Assembly: GCA_965222975.1 (NCBI GenBank)
Contig: CBDCVJ010000055.1
Span: 248,001-312,000 of the forward strand
Direction of reading: 5' to 3'
DNA length: 64,000 bases
From: UBA6168 sp965222975
GTDB lineage: Bacteria; Bacteroidota; Bacteroidia; Chitinophagales; Saprospiraceae
Of the stretch, positions 8,755 through 18,038 are shown piece after piece. How positions within the stretch are numbered: position 1 is the first letter of the stretch; each line of letters opens with the position of its first letter. A program made the position numbers and the translations under genes. The notes beneath the pieces are model-generated. The model was not told the origin of the DNA. It saw nothing but the letters and a program-made list of their open reading frames with translations, and searched no databases.

Positions 8755-9612
8755 ATGTTTCTATCTACAATCAATAAGTTAATACTAGGTTTAGTTTTAT
8801 TTTCATTTTTTATTAGTTGTAAAAAAAACGCTCCTGAAAAATATTCTTTTTTTGTGGCAGGTCATGCTTATGGAAGCCCATCAGGTGAAGATATTGGATT
8901 GCACCCTCCTTTTGTAGAAATATTTCCTCTACTCAACCAAAACATCGATTTGGCATTTGGTTTCCTGACAGGTGACATTGTCCGTTTCTCATGGGAAGCA
9001 TATTGGAAGGCTGTGCAAAAAGAATTGGGGCAATTAAATTGCCAAATCCATCTTGCACCAGGCAATCACGATATCGGGAACAGAGAATTATTCGACAAAT
9101 ATTATGACGAGACTTTTTATTCATTTGAACACGGAAATGATTTGTTCATCATTTTGGATGGTAATAAAAGCAATTGGAATATTGAAGGCAAACAATTTGC
9201 ATTTCTAAAAAGCGAATTATCCAATAAAGCAACAAAGGCGAGTCACACATTTATTTTTATTCACCAATTAATATGGTGGAAAGAAAATACAGAATATGGG
9301 GAATGCAAACCCAATTCCTTTATGGGCATGTCGGTCACCTTGAATTTTCACCAAGAAATATTGCCGCTCTTTTATGCACTTGAAAAACCAGTATATTTAC
9401 TTGCTGGTGATGTGGGAGTTTTCACAAATGGATGTTCTGTTTTTTACCATAAAACAAAAAACGTTTCACTCATTGCATCAGGAATGGGCAATAATAGAAC
9501 AGACAATTATTTAATGGTGAATGTTTTAGAAAACGGCGAAGTAGATATTAAAATAATTGGACTTAATTGTGACAGCGGGAATGAATGTATGGGAAAAATA
9601 GAAGATTATTAG
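8755..9612 (+). CDS. Metallophosphoesterase lipoprotein
   Basis: The protein has 285 residues. Residues 1-22 form a lipoprotein signal with the lipobox FFISC, so it is probably membrane-anchored. A calcineurin-like phosphoesterase core follows: FVAGHAYG (about 35), LTGDIVR (about 75), APGNHDIGN (about 102), IFIHQLIWW (about 165) and a late LAGDVGVF. These correspond to the D-x-H, GD, GNHD and H metal ligand blocks, although the first and last are atypical. It could hydrolyse a phosphoester outside the cell; the substrate is unknown. Low GC and a separate leader suggest its own transcription. Confidence 0.75.
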   Translation: MFLSTINKLILGLVLFSFFISCKKNAPEKYSFFVAGHAYGSPSGEDIGLHPPFVEIFPLLNQNIDLAFGFLTGDIVRFSWEAYWKAVQKELGQLNCQIHLAPGNHDIGNRELFDKYYDETFYSFEHGNDLFIILDGNKSNWNIEGKQFAFLKSELSNKATKASHTFIFIHQLIWWKENTEYGECKPNSFMGMSVTLNFHQEILPLFYALEKPVYLLAGDVGVFTNGCSVFYHKTKNVSLIASGMGNNRTDNYLMVNVLENGEVDIKIIGLNCDSGNECMGKIEDY

Positions 9613-9837
9613 GTCCTTATTTTTTTTGAAGCTAGATATAGTGAAGTAGATAAAAAGTGCTTTAAATAAAAATACTATTTAACCTTGTTTTTCTCACCTT
9701 ATTAAAATTACATCCCCCGACTCCTTAATTGTTGAGCCATTTAAAAATGAAATTTCAATGAGAATAGGTATTTTTGGTGGACAGTAAATGGCCCTAAATA
9801 CAAATCAACAGAGAACGCTGGTTGGAATTTTTCTTTT

Positions 9838-10046
9838 GTCAACCACGGAGACACAGAGAATCACGGAGAAGTTAATATTTACTCTGTAAATAAAAAAATC
9901 TGTACAATTAAATGGTACGATTTACCACATAGCTACTTGCCGATATATTTCTTGTGCCAACCAAGGAGACACAGAGAATCACAGAGAAGTTGATATTTTT
10001 TTTGCAAATTAAAACCTCTCTGCAACTCTATGTCTCCGTAGTCGCA
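9838..10046. repeat. Dispersed 'ACGGAGACACAGAGAATCAC' repeat, two direct copies plus one inverted partial copy
   Basis: A segment of about 40 bp at 9841-9880 recurs at 9958-9997 with a few changes. The segment 10016-10043 resembles its reverse complement, so the last two can pair as a hairpin. The stretch 9613-10060 otherwise contains no gene. It lies between convergent genes and may also act as a transcription barrier. Confidence 0.7.
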
Positions 10047-10060
10047 CTAATTGTGCCCCG

Positions 10061-10432
10061 TCAGTTAGATTTTACCAGATCACCTTCTTTACTCATCAGG
10101 AATTTTTCCAAAACATCTGGCACTTTTTCAAATGCAGCGGATAAGCCTTGGCTGGATTTAGATGGGACGAATGAAATTTCTTTTCCACGAGTGACGAGGA
10201 AGCCTTGTGGATCTATGCCGATTCCGGCACCTGCTCCACTTCCTTCTCCGTGACCACGTTTTTTATCGTCTCCTTCGCCGCCGCCGTAGCCAAAGCCCAA
10301 ACCGACCCGGATGACAGGTACACAAATAAATTCGCCGAGTTTGAATTCTTTCCCAACAACAGTTTCTGTTCGTGCTTCTGTTTTGAGAAAATCGGTGACT
10401 CTTTTCAGCACATCTTCAAAATTTTCTTTCAT
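10061..10432 (-). CDS. GerW/YtfJ-like protein
   Basis: The protein has 123 residues. It has the GerW-family pattern: an N-terminal helix, a strand ETVVGKEFKLGEFICVPVI, a Gly-rich segment GLGFGYGGGEGD with GEGSGAGAGIG, and a conserved end DPQGFLV. Families of this type were named for Bacillus sporulation and germination proteins, but homologues occur in organisms that do not sporulate. It overlaps the preceding small membrane-protein gene by 17 bp. It sits downstream of a DUF2953-like gene, the same pairing as ytfI-ytfJ. The molecular role is unknown. Confidence 0.75.
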   Translation of the reverse strand: MKENFEDVLKRVTDFLKTEARTETVVGKEFKLGEFICVPVIRVGLGFGYGGGEGDDKKRGHGEGSGAGAGIGIDPQGFLVTRGKEISFVPSKSSQGLSAAFEKVPDVLEKFLMSKEGDLVKSN

Positions 10433-10643
10433 GACTTAATTTTTTAGGTTCTTTGGCAAATGCAATAGAAGCTGTAATCCGCTGATGGGCAGGAAGATCG
10501 GAAAATAGAAAACAAAATTTTTCATTTTCCTGCCCCTCTAACTTCTTTTTTTCCGCTTCACGAAATTTGTCAAAGAATATTTTTATTAAAAAAATGACTG
10601 CAAGAAGGCCACTACCAATCGATATGGCCTTGCTTGCAGCCAA
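10416..10643 (-). CDS. Small single-pass membrane protein between DUF2953-like and GerW-like genes
   Basis: The protein has 75 residues with one predicted membrane segment (SIGSGLLAVIFLIKIFF, about 8-24) followed by a basic, charged helix. It overlaps the 3' end of the upstream gene by 58 bp and the start of the GerW-like gene by 17 bp. This arrangement favours translational coupling. The family is not recognised. The long overlap leaves some doubt about the start or about whether it is expressed. Confidence 0.5.
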   Translation of the reverse strand: MAASKAISIGSGLLAVIFLIKIFFDKFREAEKKKLEGQENEKFCFLFSDLPAHQRITASIAFAKEPKKLSHERKF

Positions 10644-11119
10644 ATAGACAGTTCCTGTTTCCCTGAAAAATTGATCTGAAACCGTTGTTTGGGTTTTTTA
10701 AGTAAATGGGACAACGGGTAGAGGTAGGCATTTGTAACAAAGTCATTGGTATCCCAATCGATGATAAGCCGTTTTACCTTAATAGCTTTTAGGGTTCTTT
10801 TAAAGAGCTGCCAAAATTTACGGGGAGATATAGACCATCCACGTTTTGAAGGTGGTTTTTTAGGTGGTGGTTTTGAAGCTTTTTTTGGCAGACACCATTC
10901 TTTTTTAAAAAAAAACAAATTATAATACCACTGCCATCCCTCCTTGCTTGGTTTTGCCCTTATCCCAATTACGCCCTTCCATCCTGCTCTGTAAACAGTC
11001 TTCTTTGTGTCCACTTCCAATTCAAAAGGCGACCACAACATCACTCCAATCAAAAGGAAAAGTATTAGGGTAAACCACAACATTTTTACGGTTTTTGTTC
11101 TTACAAAAGTCACAGCCAA
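10586..11119 (-). CDS. DUF2953-like membrane-anchored protein
   Basis: The protein has 177 residues with one N-terminal membrane segment (WFTLILFLLIGVMLW) and a soluble beta-rich domain. A basic, Pro-rich stretch (KPPPKKPPSKR, about 83-93) is followed by an amphipathic region resembling the DUF2953 (YtfI) C-terminal half. An alternative start is the Met at residue 13. It is the first gene of a three-gene overlapping cluster ending in a GerW-like gene. The family call rests on topology and neighbourhood as much as on sequence. Function is unknown. Confidence 0.55.
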   Translation of the reverse strand: MAVTFVRTKTVKMLWFTLILFLLIGVMLWSPFELEVDTKKTVYRAGWKGVIGIRAKPSKEGWQWYYNLFFFKKEWCLPKKASKPPPKKPPSKRGWSISPRKFWQLFKRTLKAIKVKRLIIDWDTNDFVTNAYLYPLSHLLKKPKQRFQINFSGKQELSIWLQARPYRLVVAFLQSFF

Positions 11120-11332
11120 GTAACCTTATTGCAATGACTTGTATCAATCCTACCCATGAACTATGTCAACGTTGGGAGGATGGACTTGCCATTCACCCCA
11201 TTGGCTTTCCATGATTACATAAAAAATGAAAAGATAATTTGTAACTATTCAGCACATGTCAAATAAAAGGAGTTTCCCGTCAAGTCACGCTAATCTTGTT
11301 TTTAAAATAGCTAAGTTTCTGCTCTCCTATTT

Positions 11333-11935
11333 TTATAAATAGAAAAAGATCATCGCTTCCAATAATAATATTATCAACCCCACGCCTAAAATCAAAAAAG
11401 CAAAATGCTTTGCCATTTCACCAAATGTATAGCGCCCATATTTTTTCAAACTAAATACCAGCAATAAAGTTCCAATAATAAAATTTAACAATGAGAAAGT
11501 CCAAAGTGGCAAATACAACTGCCTACTTAGCAAGTAGACCTGCCCCCCAGCTAAAAAAAATTTAAATCCAGAAAAAATATCATTGAAAAAATATAAAAAC
11601 AGCCCTACCCCATCCATTAATAATACATCAACCAATAATAATATGACTATAAAATTAAATTGATTTTTGTTTTTCAGTAACAACTTCAATACAAATGTAA
11701 TCACTACATATTTACTCAGAAAAACACAAGTTAAATAAGCCGTGTTTTTCACACTCCCGTATGGTACACCTTGTAAATTGCAATAAGTACCAATTAGGTT
11801 TAATTGTACATTTTGAAAAAACATTAGATGCCAAAAATTTAGGATAACATTGGAAACAATAACAAAGAAAGGTAATGCGAACAAGGCGATCCGATGTGGG
11901 TCACCAACTAAATAATTTTCAAATTTATATTGCAT
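11333..11935 (-). CDS. Multi-pass membrane protein of unknown function
   Basis: About five hydrophobic segments are visible, with no enzyme motif. The frame opens upstream with a TTG at 11995 that abuts the stop of the TlpA-like gene. The ATG at 11935 (MQYKFENYLVGDPHRIAL) looks the natural start, and an ATG at 11968 is also possible. The near-zero gap to the upstream gene suggests the same transcript and perhaps coupled translation. Topology recalls YIP1-type proteins, but this is only a resemblance. Confidence 0.55.
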   Translation of the reverse strand: MQYKFENYLVGDPHRIALFALPFFVIVSNVILNFWHLMFFQNVQLNLIGTYCNLQGVPYGSVKNTAYLTCVFLSKYVVITFVLKLLLKNKNQFNFIVILLLVDVLLMDGVGLFLYFFNDIFSGFKFFLAGGQVYLLSRQLYLPLWTFSLLNFIIGTLLLVFSLKKYGRYTFGEMAKHFAFLILGVGLIILLLEAMIFFYL

Positions 11936-11996
11936 TATATAGAGTAATAAAAAAGGAGGCCGTACCATATGACCATTTCCAAAAAATGCAGTCAAA

Positions 11997-13442
11997 TTAA
12001 TTCTTCATAAGGTCAGCTAAAACTGTATAAATATTTTCATCGCTGGGCCTTAAGGCATCCGCTTGAATGATTTCGCCGTTCTTTCCAAGGATAATAAAAC
12101 GTGGAATACCAGTTACTCTAAAATCTTTGCAGATTTTCGAATCAAAGGCATTTTGGGCAATTAGCTGTACCCCTTTGATGTCTTTGCTATGGAGCATTTT
12201 TTTCCATTTTTCCCGATCTTTTTCTTTATCCAAAGACAGGCCGATAAAAACAATCTCATCTGTTTCATCTTTGAAATAATCCATGACAACCTCGAAATGT
12301 TTTCTTTCATCATGACACCAGTAGCACCAAGTGGCCCACAGATCCATATAAACGACTTTTCCCTTGAATTCATCCATCATATGCAAATTGCCGTCGGCGT
12401 CAAAAAACGAGTAGTTTGGCATCTTCATCCCTTCGTTAAATGCTTCTGTTATTTTAGACACCTCGTTATTCAATAAATCCAAATAGACTTGCGGAGGGTC
12501 GGTTTTTTTATATTCCTCAAAATAGACCTCAGCATTGTTGCCCCAAGTTAGCATCTCATAATGAAGGCTCATGTATTTTAAGTAATCGACTGTCTTTTTA
12601 TCGGAAAACATCGAATTAATGGCCGTGAATCGAGCCCTGACCCCTGGCATTTTTCTCCCTTGCTTGTCATATTCTTCTGACAAGAAAATGGACAAGGTTT
12701 TATTCCTCACTTTTGCCCCGATGTAATTGATATAGGCAATGTTGTCCAGCAATAAAGAATCTTGAATAAAAAAGCTTTCCTGATAAGAAAGGAATTCTTT
12801 ACTTTTTTCCTCTGGCTCTTTAGCAAATGAATATTTGAGCGTATTGTGATATTTTTCCAAGTGATAGGCAATGCGATATTGGATATAAATTTGTGCTTGA
12901 TCAATAAAGTCATTGTTACCCATCGGGTTGCCAGAACGGTAAGAATTAATAATCGATTCTCCCATATTTTTAAGGGAATCCAGCTTGTCTAAAAAAACCG
13001 ATTCCGGGTAATTGTAATCCTGTGATTCAAATAAATAGAGCTGCCATAAATCAAAAAGGATTTTGTTTTCGGCTGCGTTTGGGCCACGATAAATTAAGTT
13101 GTTATGGCCATTAGTCAAGTCCTTTTTATTGTAGGCAAAGGACAGGCTGTCGCCCGGTGCAATATACAGGGGAAGGTTCGAATACATTCCCATTATGACC
13201 TCAGCCACCATTGGCCGATCACACGTAAGCAGTATTTCGAAACCTTCTGGCCCCACCTCAAATTCCTTCAGCCCCCACTTGGTATTTAGCACCGCCTGTT
13301 TGGTTTCGGTGCAATCAAGGCACTCTCCAATGATTACACTTTTTTCGATTTTGACATGGTCTGTAGCTGGTTGACAAGAGAACAGAAATATTCCAAAAAA
13401 CAGAATGGCAATTACATTAAATAAAGATAAAGCGGTTTTCAT
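11997..13442 (-). CDS. TlpA/ResA-like thioredoxin-fold lipoprotein
   Basis: The ATG at 13442 is preferred to the upstream start at 13517 because it begins a lipoprotein signal (MKTALSLF... LFSC, Cys 23). The protein has about 481 residues. A long N-terminal helical domain (about 30-330), typical of Bacteroidota TlpA-like proteins, precedes a thioredoxin domain. The active site is WATWCYWCHDE, with a cis-Pro in VTGIPRFIIL. It probably works as a periplasm-facing thiol-disulfide oxidoreductase. The gene starts downstream of a hairpin terminator and runs into the membrane-protein gene. Confidence 0.85.
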   Translation of the reverse strand: MKTALSLFNVIAILFFGIFLFSCQPATDHVKIEKSVIIGECLDCTETKQAVLNTKWGLKEFEVGPEGFEILLTCDRPMVAEVIMGMYSNLPLYIAPGDSLSFAYNKKDLTNGHNNLIYRGPNAAENKILFDLWQLYLFESQDYNYPESVFLDKLDSLKNMGESIINSYRSGNPMGNNDFIDQAQIYIQYRIAYHLEKYHNTLKYSFAKEPEEKSKEFLSYQESFFIQDSLLLDNIAYINYIGAKVRNKTLSIFLSEEYDKQGRKMPGVRARFTAINSMFSDKKTVDYLKYMSLHYEMLTWGNNAEVYFEEYKKTDPPQVYLDLLNNEVSKITEAFNEGMKMPNYSFFDADGNLHMMDEFKGKVVYMDLWATWCYWCHDERKHFEVVMDYFKDETDEIVFIGLSLDKEKDREKWKKMLHSKDIKGVQLIAQNAFDSKICKDFRVTGIPRFIILGKNGEIIQADALRPSDENIYTVLADLMKN

Positions 13443-13503
13443 AATAATATTTTTAATGTGACTATTCAGCATGGAGAGAGAGGTGTGTTTTTTAATTGTA
13501 AAA

Positions 13504-13545
13504 AAGGGCTTGACCAATTAAGCTGGCCAAGCCCTTCTTTTTTTT
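13504..13545. terminator. Bidirectional hairpin terminator after the DUF4175 gene
   Basis: AAGGGCTTG (13504-13512) pairs with CAAGCCCTT (13528-13536), extended inward by a near-match GACC/GGCC. A T run follows on the plus strand, and a run of five A precedes it, giving U's on the minus transcript. It separates the DUF4175 gene from the TlpA-like gene. Confidence 0.75.
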
Positions 13546-13588
13546 ACGAACTATACCAAGGGAAAATAATCTTTGGTAAAATTCTTAA

Positions 13589-16500
13589 TTATTTCTTCAA
13601 CGACTTATAATATTCTTCCACTAACTGCTTATAATAAGGCTTCAGCGCAGGGTTCACCGTTTTGAATTGGTCTATTTCAGCTTCCCTTTGCTTGATGTAT
13701 TCTTCAAGGCTTGGTGGCATTTTGCGCTCAGTATCTTGTGCCGATTCTGATTTGCGCTTATTGTCCCATTCCCGTTCCCGTTCGGCCTTTTCGTGTTCGA
13801 GCAGGCGGGTGAGGATTTCCTGCTGGCGTTTGATCATCCGGTTGCTGAGACGCTTGTTCACAAGATCAATTTCGGTTTTGTTCATCTGCTCCATCAACTC
13901 TTTTAGTTCTTGGTTTTCACCGCCGCCACCTTGTTGTTGTTGTTTGGCTTTTTCAGCCAGTTTTTTACGGAGAGCCGCCTGTCGGGCAGCCATTTCAGCA
14001 AACTCCTTGCTGCTTGGATCGCCGCCGCCTTCCTGCATGCCTTTCATCATTTTCTTCATGCCCTCGTTGATCTGCTGCTGGCCTTCGGACATTTTGTCCT
14101 TAGGTACCTTTCCTCCTTGGCCATTTGGATTGTTACCAGGATTACTGCACTGCTGGGAGCCAGGCATCATGCTCGACATTTGCATCTGCATTTGGTTCAT
14201 GACCTCGCTGAGCATAAGAGCGAGATCGTTGAGGTTTTTCATGGCTCGTTGCTGCTGGTCCTGTGCTTGGGGTTTCTGCCGCTCCTCTAAGTGGTCAAGT
14301 CCCTTGCGGATATTGCCATTGATATCGCCAACCTTTTCCGTGATGAAGCTTTCGATCTGAACCACCCGCTTGGCTAATGCATAAAGGCTGTCTTCCACTA
14401 TTTTGAAATCGTCCTGAATCTTCTTCTGCTCTTGTGTGAGGGCCACATAGCGAGGTGTGTTCACATCAGTAGGCTTGAAGTCTTCCATTAGACGCTCCTC
14501 ATCGAACGAAAGGGTAACGATGTTTTCGAGCAACTGACGCAGCGCTTCCATGTCTTCTTGCATCTGCTCCATTTCCTGCTGCTGCATGGACTGTTGCATC
14601 TGGTTGGCCATTTGGCGCATTTTCTGGGCAGCGCTTTTTTGTTTGCGGCTGGCTTTCTTATTGTCCTGCTTCTGAAGGTTTTCCTGACTGTCCTGCATGT
14701 CTTCTTTAATATCTTCCCGTTCTTCCTTCATATCGTCAATGTCCTTCTTTTTCTCCAGTTCCTCATTCTTCTTTTGAATCTCGTCCATTTTTTCCTCTAT
14801 CTTTTCAAACTCTTTGTTGAGTTCTTCTTGCTTCTTTTCCAGTTCCTCTTGTTTTTCCTGATCACTTTTGTTCTCCTGGTTTTCACCCTCTTTATTTTCA
14901 CCTTCTTTGTTTTCGTTTTCCTGATTTTCGTTCTCTTCGTTCTCGCCTTCCTGGTTTTCCGTATTCTCATCATCCTGCTGCTTTTCGTCTTTATTTTCAG
15001 TCTCTTCTGCCAACTGGTCTTGCTTCTTGGCGAGTTCCTCCAATTTCTCAATGGCCTTTTCCATCTCGAATTCGAGTTCCAGTTGCTTGTACATTTCAAG
15101 CATGCGATCAAGCGATTTTTCCATCTGGTTATCCTGCTGCTCCATTTCTTCTATCATGTCAAGAGCCTCGTCTTTTTGCATTTCTTGGAGCAGTTCTTCG
15201 ATCATTTTCATGAGATCCCGCATTTCATCACTCATGACATCCTCCATCATTTCTTCCATTTTATCCATCTTCTCTTGCTTCTCCTCGTTTTGGTTGAATT
15301 CTTCCTCGTTCTTTTGGTTTTCCTCCAACGCCTTTTTGGCTTCTTCTATCTGCTTTTCGAGTTCCTTTTGGCGATCGAGCAGTTTTTCAAGTTCCTTGCG
15401 GGTCTGCCAGTCGAGGTCTTTTTGCTGTAGCACTTTTTCCCGCAGTTTCTTCATATCATCCTGTATCTTCTTGCTCTCTTCAAGTGATTTTTTCAATTTG
15501 TCCTTGATCTCCTGATCATTGTCTTCTTCCATCTTCTCCAATTCCTCCTCCGTCGGCATGGAAAAAACCATGAGGTTAGTACGGGCAGATTTACTACCAT
15601 TCACGCCGTCGTTGTCGAACACTTCAAAGTAATACATTACTTCGTCGCCGGGCTGGAGGCCGAGTTCGGTCATGTCCCAAATGTGGTTGTACTGGATGTT
15701 TCTGCCAGATGGTTTCTGTAAGGCCAGTGTTTTAAGTTCGCCGTCTTTTCCGTCCTTTTTATGGCGGTAATTAAAAGAGAGATTTCGGAGACCATAGTCA
15801 TCGGAAGCATCGCCAACGAAATAAATTATCTTATCATTAAGGCTATCCACAAATTCCTCCGCTGCTATGGTTGGGAAAAGGTCAGGCACAACAGAAATGG
15901 AATAGGTAACGGAATCGGCATTGGGCAAAGCCACATTTGAAATGTAGAGGCGGTAGCTCTCATCTTTCAGCGCTCTTTTTTTATAGGTAAACAATTCATC
16001 AGAGAAGCGCTTGGTATCAATGGCTTCCCCCGTATTGGCAAAACGGATAGCGATGTTGTCTGTATTTTCAGAACTGAACACCCAATCAATATTAGTCCCA
16101 ATGGGAACGACCAAATCACCAATGCTTTTCAATGCTTCGTCCCGTCGGCCTGTATAATTTGGATAATTCAATTTCACTTCAAAACCAGTGATGTTTGGCT
16201 TTTTCAAAACACTCAAGGTATAGTCCTTCGACTCTATACCACTGGAAAAGAATTTAAAATCGGTGTCTTTTGCCACATTGCTGAAACGGTAGGAAAAGGT
16301 ACTGTTGTCTTCTTTTTGCAAACGGTATTGGATGTTGTCCACATTGATGAACACCTCGTTGGGCAACACATCGCCTTCCACTTTCACCATCAGAGGATAT
16401 TCGCCATACTGCACTACTTCCAGGTTTTCATCTTCCAAAACAAAGGCAAATGGTGCGGGCCGCTCGAATTCGCTATTGTAATTCACCAATCGTTTGGTGC

Positions 16501-17050
16501 TGTCCGTAATCAGGCTCGGTGCTGCAAAAAGCAGCACGATGAGCAAGAGCAGTGGTGGCAGCACATAGCGCATATAGCGGCGGTTCTGAGAGAGGTCAAT
16601 GGCAGATTTGAAAGGAACGGGTTTGATCTCTTCCGATTTCTGGTTAATACTCGCCAAGATCAAATCCCTCGATAAAGCGCTGTCGGCTTGATGGCGCAAC
16701 TGCAAGATGTTCAACAACTTATCTTTCACATCTGCAAAATGGTCACCGATGATCGTTGCAGCCTGCTCATGGGAAATTATTTTCCCCAAATGGAAATAAT
16801 GCATCAGCGGGATCAACACCCAACCTGTCAGGGCCACTGCCGACACGCCGACGAACGACCAGAACAGTCCCAACTTGACCCCAGGCTTGAAGTAATAATG
16901 GTATTCCAAAAAGTTCAGTCCGAGGAACAGCACCAGCATGAGGGCCAACGAGTATAGGCTGCCCCGAATCAACTGGTTCATATAATATTTACGGATGAAC
17001 TGATCGAGCTTCTCGATGAGCAATTGATAGTTGTCTTTTATTTCTGCCAT
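13589..17050 (-). CDS. DUF4175 family protein, membrane-anchored with a huge acidic coiled coil
   Basis: The protein has 1153 residues. Three membrane segments lie at about 30-50, 57-80 and 163-180. A beta-rich region (about 190-505) contains Ig-like strands and the motif DASDDYGLRNL. Residues from about 515 to the end are mostly charged coiled coil, with a low-complexity stretch of E, N, Q and G (about 720-770). A Met/Gln/Gly-rich segment follows near 960-1070. This order is characteristic of Bacteroidota DUF4175 proteins, whose function is unknown; an envelope or gliding-related role has been only speculative. The gene appears monocistronic. Confidence 0.9.
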   Translation of the reverse strand: MAEIKDNYQLLIEKLDQFIRKYYMNQLIRGSLYSLALMLVLFLGLNFLEYHYYFKPGVKLGLFWSFVGVSAVALTGWVLIPLMHYFHLGKIISHEQAATIIGDHFADVKDKLLNILQLRHQADSALSRDLILASINQKSEEIKPVPFKSAIDLSQNRRYMRYVLPPLLLLIVLLFAAPSLITDSTKRLVNYNSEFERPAPFAFVLEDENLEVVQYGEYPLMVKVEGDVLPNEVFINVDNIQYRLQKEDNSTFSYRFSNVAKDTDFKFFSSGIESKDYTLSVLKKPNITGFEVKLNYPNYTGRRDEALKSIGDLVVPIGTNIDWVFSSENTDNIAIRFANTGEAIDTKRFSDELFTYKKRALKDESYRLYISNVALPNADSVTYSISVVPDLFPTIAAEEFVDSLNDKIIYFVGDASDDYGLRNLSFNYRHKKDGKDGELKTLALQKPSGRNIQYNHIWDMTELGLQPGDEVMYYFEVFDNDGVNGSKSARTNLMVFSMPTEEELEKMEEDNDQEIKDKLKKSLEESKKIQDDMKKLREKVLQQKDLDWQTRKELEKLLDRQKELEKQIEEAKKALEENQKNEEEFNQNEEKQEKMDKMEEMMEDVMSDEMRDLMKMIEELLQEMQKDEALDMIEEMEQQDNQMEKSLDRMLEMYKQLELEFEMEKAIEKLEELAKKQDQLAEETENKDEKQQDDENTENQEGENEENENQENENKEGENKEGENQENKSDQEKQEELEKKQEELNKEFEKIEEKMDEIQKKNEELEKKKDIDDMKEEREDIKEDMQDSQENLQKQDNKKASRKQKSAAQKMRQMANQMQQSMQQQEMEQMQEDMEALRQLLENIVTLSFDEERLMEDFKPTDVNTPRYVALTQEQKKIQDDFKIVEDSLYALAKRVVQIESFITEKVGDINGNIRKGLDHLEERQKPQAQDQQQRAMKNLNDLALMLSEVMNQMQMQMSSMMPGSQQCSNPGNNPNGQGGKVPKDKMSEGQQQINEGMKKMMKGMQEGGGDPSSKEFAEMAARQAALRKKLAEKAKQQQQGGGGENQELKELMEQMNKTEIDLVNKRLSNRMIKRQQEILTRLLEHEKAEREREWDNKRKSESAQDTERKMPPSLEEYIKQREAEIDQFKTVNPALKPYYKQLVEEYYKSLKK

Positions 17051-17404
17051 AACGTAAAATGGTTGAATGGTTTGAATGGCTCAAATTTCTGCCTGTCGGT
17101 AGACAGGATTTTTTGCCACTCATAATCATGGGAGCAAAATCCTCTCCACTGTTCTTTTCAAAAAATACTTCCAAAACTAAGTGAAAATGAGCGTATTCCA
17201 AACGCTGAAAAGAGGGGCTTAGTTGCGGAAAGGGGAAATTTGATTTGGAAAGTCGGGGTTTTGATAAGGATTGGAAGAGGGTGGAATGGTTGCTTAGCAT
17301 GTATCCTCCTTTTTGTTACATTTTGAATTAATACAATTTCCAGTAGGCTTTTCATCAAAAAGTACTTAATTTCGTAAGTGTCATAAAACCAATATTTCAT
17401 TCTT
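17051..17404. other. Intergenic region with small hairpins and a GAATGG-type repeat
   Basis: No gene is supported. The stretch begins with a short copy of the TTGAATGG repeat that recurs at 25.9 and 59.8 kb. It also holds the hairpin CCTGTC-GGTA-GACAGG at 17093-17108 followed by T's. It contains the promoters of the divergent DUF4175 and Uma2 genes. Confidence 0.5.
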
Positions 17405-17989
17405 ATGCCAACCATCCCTACTTTAAATGAAAAAGAGTTTGCACTCCAAAAAATGTTAATTTCTGCCGATGATTATCAACGCATGGGAGAAGCGGGCATT
17501 TTTGCCGATAAAAAAGTAGAATTGATTGATGGGGAAATATATACTATGAGTCCAATCACCCCCAACCATAATGGTCACGTAGACAAAGCTTCTGAATTTT
17601 TTACGATAGAACTATTTGGCAAAGCTAAAATCCGCACTCAAGGCTCCGTCCGCACAGATGAATATTCCGAACCTGAACCCGACATCACTATCTTGCGATT
17701 TGATGAGCATTTTTATTCCAAACGGCAAGCCACCTCTGAAGATATTCTTTTAATCATTGAAGTGGCCGTATTTACAATCGAAAAAGACCGAACAATAAAA
17801 AAGAAAAAATATGCTGCTGCTGGGATTCCGGAATATTGGATTATTATCCCACAAAAAGGAATCATCGAAGTATATAAAAATCCGATAGAAGGGGATTACG
17901 CCCAGAAATCTACCTACCAAATAAATAGCAATTGGATGTTAGATGCCTTTGATTTAGAAGTTAAAGGAAGTGATTTTTTGATTCCATAA
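17405..17989 (+). CDS. Uma2 family (DUF820) putative restriction-endonuclease-fold protein
   Basis: The protein has 194 residues. The PD-(D/E)XK-like layout of Uma2 proteins is visible: KKVELIDGEIYTMSP (about 37-51), SEPEPDITIL (about 94), LLIIEVAVFTIEKDR (about 117) and KKKKYAAAGIPEYWII. The usual EVADSS after the second acidic residue reads EVAVFT, but the family-typical lysine-rich follow-up is intact. Uma2 genes are common as isolated copies. A nuclease activity is inferred from fold and has not been shown here. Confidence 0.85.
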   Translation: MPTIPTLNEKEFALQKMLISADDYQRMGEAGIFADKKVELIDGEIYTMSPITPNHNGHVDKASEFFTIELFGKAKIRTQGSVRTDEYSEPEPDITILRFDEHFYSKRQATSEDILLIIEVAVFTIEKDRTIKKKKYAAAGIPEYWIIIPQKGIIEVYKNPIEGDYAQKSTYQINSNWMLDAFDLEVKGSDFLIP

Positions 17990-18038
17990 TTGAGATAGTT
18001 CCCCTCATTAATGATTGCATTATAAATAAATAAAATCT

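Noticed and set aside
8516..8782. ORFs encoding repeats of GELGNWGI or QFPNSPIP
   Set aside because: They are translations of the octamer array in frames without stops, with no independent coding evidence.
9838..10046. CRISPR-like array formed by the ACGGAGACACAGAG repeats
   Set aside because: There are only two direct copies with unequal flanks plus an inverted one, no regular spacers and no cas genes.
14558..15515. Plus-strand ORFs opposite the DUF4175 gene, rich in Leu, Phe and Ser
   Set aside because: They are the antisense of a Glu/Lys/Gln-rich coiled coil. The minus-strand frame is uninterrupted for 1153 codons with recognisable domains.
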